The notes under the pieces were generated by a model. That model was not told the DNA's origin. It saw only the letters and a list, made by a program, of their open reading frames with translations, and made no database searches. A DNA stretch of 64,000 nucleotides, from the NCBI RefSeq assembly GCF_900176535.1, contig NZ_FWXT01000001.1, positions 558,001-622,000 on the forward strand, given 5' to 3'. The position numbers and the translations under genes were made by a program. This DNA comes from Pedobacter africanus (lineage in GTDB: Bacteria > Bacteroidota > Bacteroidia > Sphingobacteriales > Sphingobacteriaceae). Positions 1-7,369 of this stretch are shown here, piece after piece (the first letter of the stretch is position 1; each line of letters begins with the position of its first letter).

Positions 1-49
1 TATCCTTATTTCTGTCTTTCTTTGAAAAATTTTGATGACCGGCGAGCTT

Positions 50-82
50 AAAAAAACCGGAAGCAGACCAAGCTCCCGGTTT
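50..82 (-). terminator. Intrinsic terminator, minus strand
   Basis: A 7-bp stem (positions 54-60 with 76-82) is followed on the minus strand by a run of about seven T (plus-strand A-run 50-56). It probably ends the leftward transcript that carries the small HTH gene. Confidence 0.55.
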
Positions 83-222
83 CATAACTAAACTTTATTC
101 ATGAAATTGAGATGCGTTAAACCTTTCATATCATAACACTGAAATTGCTTACTTCGTAGCGGCCTAGCGTCTTTCCCGATTCTTCATCGGGAATTATGCA
201 GCCGCCGAGAAGTACAGCTATT
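83..222. other. Intergenic stretch with a second hairpin
   Basis: No gene is seen. A perfect 8-bp stem (173-180 with 186-193, loop TCTTC) lies just downstream of the HTH stop codon. Further complementary bases outside it (around 157-163 and 198-204) may extend it. It has no T-run and may be an mRNA 3' structure. Confidence 0.35.
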
Positions 223-435
223 TCATTCCTCTCCAACATCCAGCACTTCCTGATAGCTCATCCCATAAAACTTCCCCAGTCTGGTAATCTGGTTATCGTT
301 AGGATATATAAAATCGTCTTCCATCTTAACGTACGTTTCTACATTCATTTTCATATAGTCTGCAAGCTCCTCTGCGGTTTTACCGGCTTGTTCCCGTAGC
401 CTGGCCATCTTCTCGCCTATGGTCATCTTCATCAT
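223..435 (-). CDS. Small XRE-like helix-turn-helix protein
   Basis: The product is about 70 residues. The ATG at 435 is preferred because the longer frame opens only with a TTG at 462. The sequence reads as a compact XRE/Cro HTH: IGEKMARLREQAGKTAEELA forms helices 1-2, and VETYVKMEDDFIYPNDNQIT resembles the recognition helix and the following turn. It is presumably a DNA-binding regulator. It lies 27 bp downstream of a coiled-coil ORF on the same strand and is probably co-transcribed with it. No toxin or enzyme partner is evident, so the target is unknown. Confidence 0.6.
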   Translation of the reverse strand: MMKMTIGEKMARLREQAGKTAEELADYMKMNVETYVKMEDDFIYPNDNQITRLGKFYGMSYQEVLDVGEE

Positions 436-462
436 ATGTCTAATTACATTTAAATCAGCCAA

Positions 463-672
463 TCAAGCTATGCTCATTTTTCCAATACCTATTGCACCGG
501 CCTTCAGGGTATCCACCGTTAATTCAACCTGTGTGGCCAGTATTTCCTGCTGCTGGGCCAGCTGGCGCAACAACACGCCCCTGGTTTCCCACCGCTCAAG
601 CTGGTCTTTCAGGTTCTGTATTTCCAGCTGGGCCATTTCATAAAGCAATTTAAAGTCTGGTTCCTGTTCCAT
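463..672 (-). CDS. Small coiled-coil protein, unknown function
   Basis: This is a 69-residue ORF with an ATG at 672. Residues about 8-55 are predicted helical and heptad-like (LEIQNLKDQLERWETRG then LLRQLAQQQEILATQVEL), so a coiled coil is likely. There is no signal peptide or catalytic motif. It is the first gene of a two-gene leftward unit with the HTH protein. I do not recognise the family; a role as multimerisation partner of the HTH protein would be a guess from position only. Confidence 0.5.
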   Translation of the reverse strand: MEQEPDFKLLYEMAQLEIQNLKDQLERWETRGVLLRQLAQQQEILATQVELTVDTLKAGAIGIGKMSIA

Positions 673-896
673 ATTTATGTTCTGCTATTCCATCTCCTTT
701 TTTCGTTTCAAATAAACCCAACCACTCCAATCCTGGCAGGGGCTGGGTTTAACCTAATTCTTGTGTTACACACACTAAACAGATCTGAGCAAAGTACTTA
801 AGCTCAAATCCTATCGCCGCCCAAAGGGAAAAAAGGCGGCAATACTATCGGGGCAAGGTCAAATCCCCATTACTAACCACTTATTAAATCAAATCT
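673..896. other. Gap between GH51 gene and coiled-coil gene
   Basis: No coding sequence is seen. A GC-rich 6-bp stem (816-821 with 835-840) lies about 60 bp past the GH51 stop codon, with a T-rich loop on the GH51 transcript rather than a trailing T-run. It could be a weak terminator. Confidence 0.3.
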
Positions 897-2867
897 TTAT
901 TTCATTTTCAGCCGCAGCACCGTAAAAGAATGCGGTTCCAGTTTTACCTCCAGCTTTTTTCCTTTAGCCACAAAGGCTGATGTTACAGGCTTTACCAGTT
1001 CTGGCATTTCAATGCTGTTTACCGCATTCAAATCCCCCTTTAGCACTGTCATTGTACCTTTAGCAGCTGCTTTCAAACCAGCTGCCTCAATAACTTTCAG
1101 TTTAGTAGTCCCTGATGGGTTTACCATTTTCAAGATCAGCTCTCCAGCCTTGCGGTCAACCGCGGCACTGGCCCAAACACTGTCCTGCCCGGCAATGCTT
1201 TCCCCGTTAACAGTTAAGGGCAGCACCTCCGTTCCGGCATTATCAGCAAACAACTGCTGCACATAATAACTCGGTGTGGCATAAGATGAAACATTGTCAA
1301 ACCAGATCAGGTTGGGTGTCCATTGCCAGTCGTTTACATGGGCAAATAATGGTGCATAAGCAGCCATGGTTACCACATCTGCATTCCGTTCCAGGCCTGT
1401 CATCCAGGCCGCTTCGGCCAATGCACATAACATTGTATTTTTATTGCCCGGATTGCCAATCCGGATGCTATGGCAGGCATATTCACCAATAAAGATCTTT
1501 GGTCCTTTGCGGTCGTAACTGTCGTACTTGCCTGCATTCATCAAAAACCAGTTGGGCGTTTGGTAATAATGCTCGTCAATAATATCCACCTTCATTTTGC
1601 GCAATACCGAATCCATGTATTTAAACTGGGGGTTAGGCGTATAACCGGTGCTGGTAATCAATTGTATATTAGGATAACGGGCTTTTATAGCTTTGGTAAA
1701 CAATTCCAGGCGCTCTACATATTGCGGGCCCCAGTTTTCGTTGCCAATACCCAGTAGTTTCATATTAAAAGGTTCCGGATGCCCCAATTCTGCTCGCCGT
1801 TTTCCCCAGGCAGTACTTACCGCACCATTGGCAAACTCAATCAAATCCATTGCATCCTGTACATATTCATCCATCTCATCAGCAGCCACCACCTCACCGG
1901 CCCCAAACTGGCAGCTCAGGCCACAGTTTAGTATGGGCATAGGCTCACATTTCATATCAGCACACAATTGGAAATACTCCATAAAGCCCAGGCCATAGCT
2001 CTGAAAATAATCCGGCATGGCCCTGCCCGATGCCCCGCCATCTTTCCATTGGTTGGATATCAGTTTTCTTTGTTCCAAAGGCCCGATTGTTTTTTTCCAT
2101 TGGTAGCGGGTAGTCAGGTCATCACCTTCTACAATACAACCGCCCGGAAAGCGCATAAAACCAGGTTTAATGTCTGCCAGCTTCTGTACCAGGTCGGCAC
2201 GCATGTTTTGTGCGGAACCTTTCCAGGTATCTGTTGGCATCAAACTTACCCTATCTATATCCATTTTTCCCGTTCCCTCAAACCGCAGCACCAGCCTGCC
2301 ATTTACCGTGGTATCAGTTGGCGTAATGGTGCCTTCCAGCAGCTTAAATCCAGCGTCATTTCGAGCATCTCGAGAAACCTCTTGAACTGCGCTCCCTACA
2401 ACACTACCCTTGCTATTAACAATTTCAACCTTCACCTTCAACCCCTCAATATGCTGTCTAACACGCAAACCAACCTTATACCCCAAGCCTTTCTTCACCG
2501 TTACCCCGCCAAATCCCTCATTCTGCAGCAACACATTTTCTGGCTTTGTTACCGTTACCTGTAAATACTTCGGGTTATCCGCATTTACCGTAGCCTGGTT
2601 AATGATCTGGAACACTTCGTTCCGGCCATAACTTTGCCTGGAAGGCACCGTTTTCCAGCCCATAAAAGCATCCGGAAAATCAAACGAGCGGTTCTTCACC
2701 AGTTCGGCATATAAACCCCCATCGGCACCACGGTTAATGTCTTCAAAAAACAGGCCCCACATGGTAGGCTGTATTTTCGCTTTAACCTTGTTCAGGTTTA
2801 CAATATAATTCTGGGCTTTTGTAAAAAAAGGAAGGGCTAATAACAGGATCAGCAATAGTCGTTTCAT
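897..2867 (-). CDS. Secreted alpha-L-arabinofuranosidase, GH51 family
   Basis: The 656-residue protein has a Sec signal peptide (about residues 1-19, ending KAQ) and should act in the periplasm or outside, releasing arabinofuranosyl residues from arabinan or arabinoxylan. The N-terminal part is a carbohydrate-binding-like beta domain. The (beta/alpha)8 barrel carries the GH51 signatures GFMRFPGGC (about 237-244), GIGNEN with acid/base E377, and IFIGEYACH with nucleophile E462. A C-terminal beta domain follows. Length and retaining-glycosidase motifs fit the family. It is not linked to a SusCD pair here. A 27-bp REP-like sequence is read through in frame around residues 163-172. The leader contains a long inverted repeat. 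Confidence 0.9.
   Translation of the reverse strand: MKRLLLILLLALPFFTKAQNYIVNLNKVKAKIQPTMWGLFFEDINRGADGGLYAELVKNRSFDFPDAFMGWKTVPSRQSYGRNEVFQIINQATVNADNPKYLQVTVTKPENVLLQNEGFGGVTVKKGLGYKVGLRVRQHIEGLKVKVEIVNSKGSVVGSAVQEVSRDARNDAGFKLLEGTITPTDTTVNGRLVLRFEGTGKMDIDRVSLMPTDTWKGSAQNMRADLVQKLADIKPGFMRFPGGCIVEGDDLTTRYQWKKTIGPLEQRKLISNQWKDGGASGRAMPDYFQSYGLGFMEYFQLCADMKCEPMPILNCGLSCQFGAGEVVAADEMDEYVQDAMDLIEFANGAVSTAWGKRRAELGHPEPFNMKLLGIGNENWGPQYVERLELFTKAIKARYPNIQLITSTGYTPNPQFKYMDSVLRKMKVDIIDEHYYQTPNWFLMNAGKYDSYDRKGPKIFIGEYACHSIRIGNPGNKNTMLCALAEAAWMTGLERNADVVTMAAYAPLFAHVNDWQWTPNLIWFDNVSSYATPSYYVQQLFADNAGTEVLPLTVNGESIAGQDSVWASAAVDRKAGELILKMVNPSGTTKLKVIEAAGLKAAAKGTMTVLKGDLNAVNSIEMPELVKPVTSAFVAKGKKLEVKLEPHSFTVLRLKMK
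2354..2380. repeat. REP-like palindromic repeat inside the GH51 gene
   Basis: The plus strand reads CGTCATTTCGAGCATCTCGA followed by GAAACCT, the form typical of short dispersed repeats in Bacteroidota chromosomes. On the coding (minus) strand it encodes EVSRDARNDA with no loss of frame. The related element in the SusC-1 gene lies in the opposite reading orientation. Confidence 0.65.
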
Positions 2868-2880
2868 GGTTGGTAATTTG

Positions 2881-2940
2881 GTTAGTTTTATTAAATGTCA
2901 ATCTTACGTTTAAATGAAATAGTAAGGTTGATCAACTAAC
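2881..2940 (-). promoter_or_regulatory. Nested inverted repeat in the GH51 leader
   Basis: Two nested dyads lie 14 bp upstream of the GH51 start codon: 2881-2887 with 2934-2940 (GTTAGTT/AACTAAC, perfect) and 2898-2907 with 2922-2931 (10-bp arms, one G-T pair). They could be a regulator operator or, if transcribed, a long hairpin next to the start codon. No clear TAnnTTTG box was found beside them. Confidence 0.4.
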
Positions 2941-3144
2941 ACAAATCTCAGTAACGCTGCTTTTTTCAGATTGCACTATATGGAATTATCATAGCACAAT
3001 TTGTATTTCAGTAATTATATCCTCAGATCTTCAAACTCAAATGAAATATATTTCCTCATTTCTGACCGCCAAAGTGTCAAAACCTTATAAGTTTACAAAT
3101 ACCCACTAAACTTAAAACCAATTATGATAAACAACAAAAGTAAA

Positions 3145-3177
3145 TTGACAAATTACGTCAACTTTTTTATACATTTG
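3145..3177 (+). promoter_or_regulatory. Promoter with internal operator for the GNAT/HTH pair
   Basis: A TTG (3145-3147) and an exact -7 box TACATTTG (3170-3177) are separated by 22 bp. Between them is a perfect dyad TTGAC-N7-GTCAA (3145-3149 and 3157-3161). The start codon at 3182 lies only 4 bp past the -7 box, so the mRNA would be nearly leaderless. A dyad covering the promoter of an HTH-containing operon suggests autorepression. Confidence 0.5.
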
Positions 3178-3181
3178 AATT

Positions 3182-3655
3182 ATGTACCTGTTGCATAGCG
3201 CCAGCCAAATAAAAAAGGCTGCTGTGGTTAAGAGAATCGCACCTGCAGATCTGGTCCAAATTAATAACGAACGATTTGTATTTGATTGGAGTAATATGGC
3301 AAAGGATTGTGAGTTGTACCAGCTCAATTTAATTAATGATGATGAAATTTTAGGCATTATGGCAATTAAAGATTCTTCTGAACAACACTGGATTGAAATT
3401 AAGCTGCTTGAATCTTCCATGGAAAATGTAGGTAGGCAAAAAGAATATCAAAGAATTGCAGGTACCTTAATGGGCTTTGCTTGTCGGGAAGCTGTTAAAA
3501 GACATGCACCATTTCCTTGTGTTTCTTTGGTACCGAAAACAATACTCAAAGAATATTACATACTTAAATATGGAATGCTTGATGGATCTAAGTTCTTATA
3601 CCTTGATGAAGAGCCTTTGTTACATATGGTAAAAAAATACTATTATGGCAGTTAA
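3182..3655 (+). CDS. GNAT-like acetyltransferase, possible toxin partner
   Basis: The product has 157 residues and a distant GNAT-fold pattern: a central strand (HWIEIKLLESS), then QRIAGTLMGFACREAV, which resembles the acetyl-CoA pyrophosphate loop and helix (motif A), then CVSLVPKTILKEYYILKYGM, which resembles the C-terminal substrate lobe. There is no signal peptide. Its stop codon overlaps the start of the next gene by 11 bp, so the two are translationally coupled. Pairing with an HTH protein and a dyad-bearing promoter recalls GNAT toxin-antitoxin modules, but here the HTH gene comes second. The GNAT call is moderate; the toxin role is inference. Confidence 0.5.
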   Translation: MYLLHSASQIKKAAVVKRIAPADLVQINNERFVFDWSNMAKDCELYQLNLINDDEILGIMAIKDSSEQHWIEIKLLESSMENVGRQKEYQRIAGTLMGFACREAVKRHAPFPCVSLVPKTILKEYYILKYGMLDGSKFLYLDEEPLLHMVKKYYYGS

Positions 3656-4172
3656 AAAGAAAGTTTTAGAGACCTTGACTCCTGAAGAGATTGCTGAGTC
3701 ATACGTATTACCTTCTCACCTAACGGAAAAGGAACGTGAAGGGGCCGAGGCTGAATTTATCGCAACCATTAATAAACGCAGGTCCTTACACAATCCTACG
3801 TTAAACCTTAAATTCAGGTTACTTCAATTTAAACTTCTGATAGAAGATTACATTTCCGGAAATCATTATAACCCTGACTATAACTTCGGTTATTTTTTGA
3901 AGTTGTATATGGAAATTATCAATAAAACCCAACAGGATTTTGCAAATGATATTGACATCAGCAAATACCAGCTCAATCATTATTGTCACAACAGGCGGGA
4001 ACCAAACGATAGTATAATGATCCGATTAGAAATTCATTCTAACAATGCTATACCTGCCGTAAGCTGGCTTAAGGTAGTTGAAAAACAAAAAGAACATTGG
4101 CTAAATACCAATCAGTTGCTCCGAAAATCTGAAACCAAACATGTTAGCAATAGGCTACAAGTTATCCTCTAA
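3645..4172 (+). CDS. HTH protein paired with GNAT-like protein
   Basis: This is a 175-residue protein starting at the ATG at 3645, inside the end of the preceding gene. Residues about 1-60 are helical and charged (TLTPEEIAESYVLPSHLTEK). Residues about 90-140 form an XRE-type HTH: TQQDFANDIDISKYQLNHYC followed by HNRREPND, where the recognition helix and the small loop are recognisable. It would be the DNA-binding, possibly antitoxin, half of the pair, binding the dyad at 3145-3161. The gene ends 7 bp from the end of the convergent KAP operon, which suggests the two were acquired or are kept together. Confidence 0.6.
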   Translation: MAVKKKVLETLTPEEIAESYVLPSHLTEKEREGAEAEFIATINKRRSLHNPTLNLKFRLLQFKLLIEDYISGNHYNPDYNFGYFLKLYMEIINKTQQDFANDIDISKYQLNHYCHNRREPNDSIMIRLEIHSNNAIPAVSWLKVVEKQKEHWLNTNQLLRKSETKHVSNRLQVIL

Positions 4173-4179
4173 TTACTCG

Positions 4180-5706
4180 TCAAACAATCATCCCATCTCC
4201 CATACACTTTTTTAACGTTTCATATAAAATATGAAAAATATTGAATTCTACATCCGGCCCACCATGACCAGGTCTCGTCCCAAACTTTGTAGCAATCGGT
4301 TTGTTATAATTTGAACGAGCCTCCACTCGATAGTAAATATAACATTTATCCGTAAATGGGTAGTAATAACTATTTTCGCTGCTATCTCTATTATTCGCAA
4401 GTTTGTTTGACGACAGGAGAAAAGTTAGACATACGCTTGCTATATATAAGTCAATTGCCCCCTTCTCATAAATATGTTTGTTTACTTCCGGGTTATAATC
4501 TGCAGAATAACTCTCCGACAACATCAACAAGTTCATTAATAGCGTTTGGTTATCAGGAAACAAGGTCTTTAAATATTCTATCAAAATTATAAAATCAAAC
4601 AAAAAAGCCGGATAAGTTCGGGAAAGATCTCCGGCAAAAGAGATGTGCCTGCTTTGGTCAAATACAAAATGCGGTGAATGGTCCAGGTTACGTAAGGTTA
4701 ACAGGCCTTTATCAATTAATGCAGAAAGAATGAAATTCAAACTACGCTTAAATTCTGAATGACCTATATGCTCTTTTATGGATGAATCAGTAATCCACCG
4801 CTTTGAGTTAAAAAACTCATTCAGCTTCCGTTTAATCACTTCTTTGGTATCTAAAACAAATGGCTTAACGGAGTAAAATTTATTCATATAGCCCCCGTAA
4901 TCTACATCCTTCCCATACCTATGTTGATACATCTTTCTCACATTATCAATGTCACATACAAATACCACCTTGTCAAAACCAAACTTATTTTTTTCGTTTA
5001 TTGAATCAAAATGAGCGCTAAAAATGTTAAACAACCTAAAAATATGGTCAGGATCTAGCCTATCCAAATCATCAATAACCAACACATTTTGGCTGCCTTC
5101 TTTTTTCCCTCGCAAGTCAGCTAGGCAGTTACTTATGATGATAGAAACGTCATCCATTTCACGAATACTCCCCTTTAATTTATCGAACTGTTTCAGGTAT
5201 TGTTTTATCGTCATTTCATTAACGTTCTCTACCTTGTCCGAATAATCCTTAAATTCAACCCCTAGCTTATCCACGCTTTCTAGTACCTCGTGAACAGGCT
5301 TACCAATACCGCTCATTGCTGCTATTAATGGCTTAAGCAAACTGTTAATATTAACAGAATTATTATGCAATAAAAAGGCTTGGAGTCTAAGCGCTAGCGA
5401 AAACTCCTGGCTCTTCAAAGTTTCAACATCATCTTTATAATTTACAAGTAGTTCTGCTATGATGTCAAATTTGATCAGTTCAAAAATATCCTGGTTAGTA
5501 GCCACCGAGTAGTGAACCGGATATAAATTAAACGTATTGTATTTGTGGCTATACTTAGCAAAAAAATCTCTCAAAAAAGTTGATTTTCCTGAACCAAATG
5601 GCCCTGAAACCAAAATTCTAGAATTAACTTCTTCAGACAAGTGGTCAAAAAAAACTTGCTGTAGGTCATTCGATTCTATAATTATATTAGATATTCTTTT
5701 TCGCAT
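4180..5706 (-). CDS. Soluble KAP-type P-loop NTPase
   Basis: This 508-residue protein is the third gene of a leftward operon. Walker A is GPFGSGKST (residues 35-43), very near the N-terminus. Walker B with the KAP signature is VLVIDDLDRLD (about 208-217, D212/D213 and D215-R216). There are no membrane segments. The region between these motifs is long and helical (about 75-200), as in KAP NTPases. The C-terminal 180 residues contain FAGDLSRTYPAFLFDFI and are otherwise unrecognised. KAP NTPases include PifA of plasmid F, which aborts phage T7 infection, and QatA of the Qat defence system. It lies 28 bp after the AAA gene and probably forms a complex with its neighbours. Confidence 0.75.
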   Translation of the reverse strand: MRKRISNIIIESNDLQQVFFDHLSEEVNSRILVSGPFGSGKSTFLRDFFAKYSHKYNTFNLYPVHYSVATNQDIFELIKFDIIAELLVNYKDDVETLKSQEFSLALRLQAFLLHNNSVNINSLLKPLIAAMSGIGKPVHEVLESVDKLGVEFKDYSDKVENVNEMTIKQYLKQFDKLKGSIREMDDVSIIISNCLADLRGKKEGSQNVLVIDDLDRLDPDHIFRLFNIFSAHFDSINEKNKFGFDKVVFVCDIDNVRKMYQHRYGKDVDYGGYMNKFYSVKPFVLDTKEVIKRKLNEFFNSKRWITDSSIKEHIGHSEFKRSLNFILSALIDKGLLTLRNLDHSPHFVFDQSRHISFAGDLSRTYPAFLFDFIILIEYLKTLFPDNQTLLMNLLMLSESYSADYNPEVNKHIYEKGAIDLYIASVCLTFLLSSNKLANNRDSSENSYYYPFTDKCYIYYRVEARSNYNKPIATKFGTRPGHGGPDVEFNIFHILYETLKKCMGDGMIV

Positions 5707-5734
5707 TAAATAAGCCGTTTTAATCTTTTAATTT

Positions 5735-7339
5735 TTAAAAAATGCAACCTTCTAATTCCTTATACACATTCATATCTTCCTTAACATGCCCAGAAAGTGT
5801 TATCTTAAATTTATCCGGATTAATGGAGCTAGTTATTCCGCAAAAATTCCTGATGTGATTTACCAGACCTTTAACATCTTGGTTATCTATATCAGTCACT
5901 ATCTTATCGTACTCTGCTTCATTAAATTTATGACCTATTGAATCGCAGTAACATATCAATACTTCTTTATCAAACAGATAGTTTTCTATCTCCCACCTTT
6001 TCATCATTCTATGGTTAGCGGGATTATTATCCAGATAGACCTGACGATCAGCTAAAGTATTCGTTCGACCAGAAGAAACATCCCTGTCTTTAAAAACCAA
6101 GATCTCGATATCAGAGAACACTTTTGTCAGGATGGCCAAGGCTATTCCACTTCTTTGATCTAATTCTGTGTTTCCGCCACTTGAAACAAATAGTGTATCG
6201 TGGTATTTTTCGTTAAAAATGTTGTTGAAAACAGTGGCGTCCATACCTTTCTCAAGGCCTCCAGTTCCAGGGTTGTGTTTTCCCTCACAGTAAACGATCC
6301 TTTTAGGGCTTATTAGCCCAGTTAAATCATCCAAAGCCGTTTCAAATATTTCCAACCAATTTGCCCTGGTATTTTTCATGGGTTTAATCACCTGAGGTTC
6401 TGATGCCCACTTCACTCCTTTTTTGAACTGAATAACCTGGCACTCCTCCTTAAGTTCTGATTGTAAAGCTCTTAAAAACCCGATACTATGTGTAGCAATC
6501 CATATTTGGCAATTCTTCCCTACTAACTTATTTATCTCAAGTAACAATTTTTTTTGGATAGACGTGTTTACATGTAATTCAGGTTCATCAATCAGGAACA
6601 CTGTATCATTGTATTCATCCTGTCTTAAATACAAATCCAGTAAAATGTCCACCACTTCCTTCTCGCCCGATGACAATACATTAAATTCGAAAGGTTTTGG
6701 ATGATCAGCTTTTTTAAAGTATAGAGTTCCCTGTCCTGATTCTATGTTACCAATGTTATCTATCTTAAGGTCCAGACAGTTCTCAATTGAAGCATTTAAA
6801 TCTCCCACAATCTTTTCTTTTGCCTCGCTCGGTCGGCAATCCGTATCATTTAAATACTTATTAAACTTGACATATAAGCGTCGATAATTTTCCTCCATTT
6901 TATCGTCAAGGTCAGAACTAACGGTTGCGCCATAAGTGTTAAGCTTAATATCAGCAGTGGTTCGTGTTTCATCTACTTTTAGATTGCTGTTATAGCGATA
7001 TGGACTTCTAAAAGAAAAAATTGTGTTCTGCAAACGATTAACCTTTCTGGCTTCTCTTATTTGATAGAAAGTACCCGCTATATCAAATTGTATATTAATA
7101 TTTTCAGAATCAAAGTTGGGTAGTTGATTCATAGAATGATATTGGGGGCCTTTTTTTTGCTTGGCACCAACGATTTCAAAACTATTGTTACGGTATAACA
7201 TTCCATCTAATACACTACTTTTCCCACATCCGTTAGGCCCTATTAATGCAACAATTCTCTTCGGGCTTTCCCCCAGATCAATTGTCAAATCATGAAATCT
7301 TTTATAACCGTTTTTAAGCTGTAGTTTTTTTATTCTCAT
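5735..7339 (-). CDS. AAA ATPase with TOPRIM-like C-terminal domain
   Basis: The product has 534 residues from the ATG at 7339; an upstream TTG would add two. It is an ABC-type, OLD/RecF-like ATPase: Walker A GPNGCGKSS (34-42), signature LSSGE (222-226), Walker B VFLIDEPELH (D251/E252), and H-loop ATHS (282-285). Residues about 345-460 look like a TOPRIM or DUF4435-like nuclease core: RIVYCEGK (E352) and LVFKDRD (D418, D420), then KRWEIENYLFD. The arrangement resembles OLD/GajA nucleases or a fused PARIS AriA-AriB. Which of these it belongs to cannot be settled by eye. It is expected to cut nucleic acid or sense phage. The two flanking KAP genes are not a standard partner of either family as I know them. 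Confidence 0.75.
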   Translation of the reverse strand: MRIKKLQLKNGYKRFHDLTIDLGESPKRIVALIGPNGCGKSSVLDGMLYRNNSFEIVGAKQKKGPQYHSMNQLPNFDSENINIQFDIAGTFYQIREARKVNRLQNTIFSFRSPYRYNSNLKVDETRTTADIKLNTYGATVSSDLDDKMEENYRRLYVKFNKYLNDTDCRPSEAKEKIVGDLNASIENCLDLKIDNIGNIESGQGTLYFKKADHPKPFEFNVLSSGEKEVVDILLDLYLRQDEYNDTVFLIDEPELHVNTSIQKKLLLEINKLVGKNCQIWIATHSIGFLRALQSELKEECQVIQFKKGVKWASEPQVIKPMKNTRANWLEIFETALDDLTGLISPKRIVYCEGKHNPGTGGLEKGMDATVFNNIFNEKYHDTLFVSSGGNTELDQRSGIALAILTKVFSDIEILVFKDRDVSSGRTNTLADRQVYLDNNPANHRMMKRWEIENYLFDKEVLICYCDSIGHKFNEAEYDKIVTDIDNQDVKGLVNHIRNFCGITSSINPDKFKITLSGHVKEDMNVYKELEGCIF

Positions 7340-7369
7340 ATTCAATCAATTTCATTTACTAATCGAAGT

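Noticed and set aside
1968..2564. 198-codon open frame opposite the GH51 gene
   Set aside because: The GH51 frame on the other strand is complete with catalytic residues; the antisense product has no recognisable pattern.
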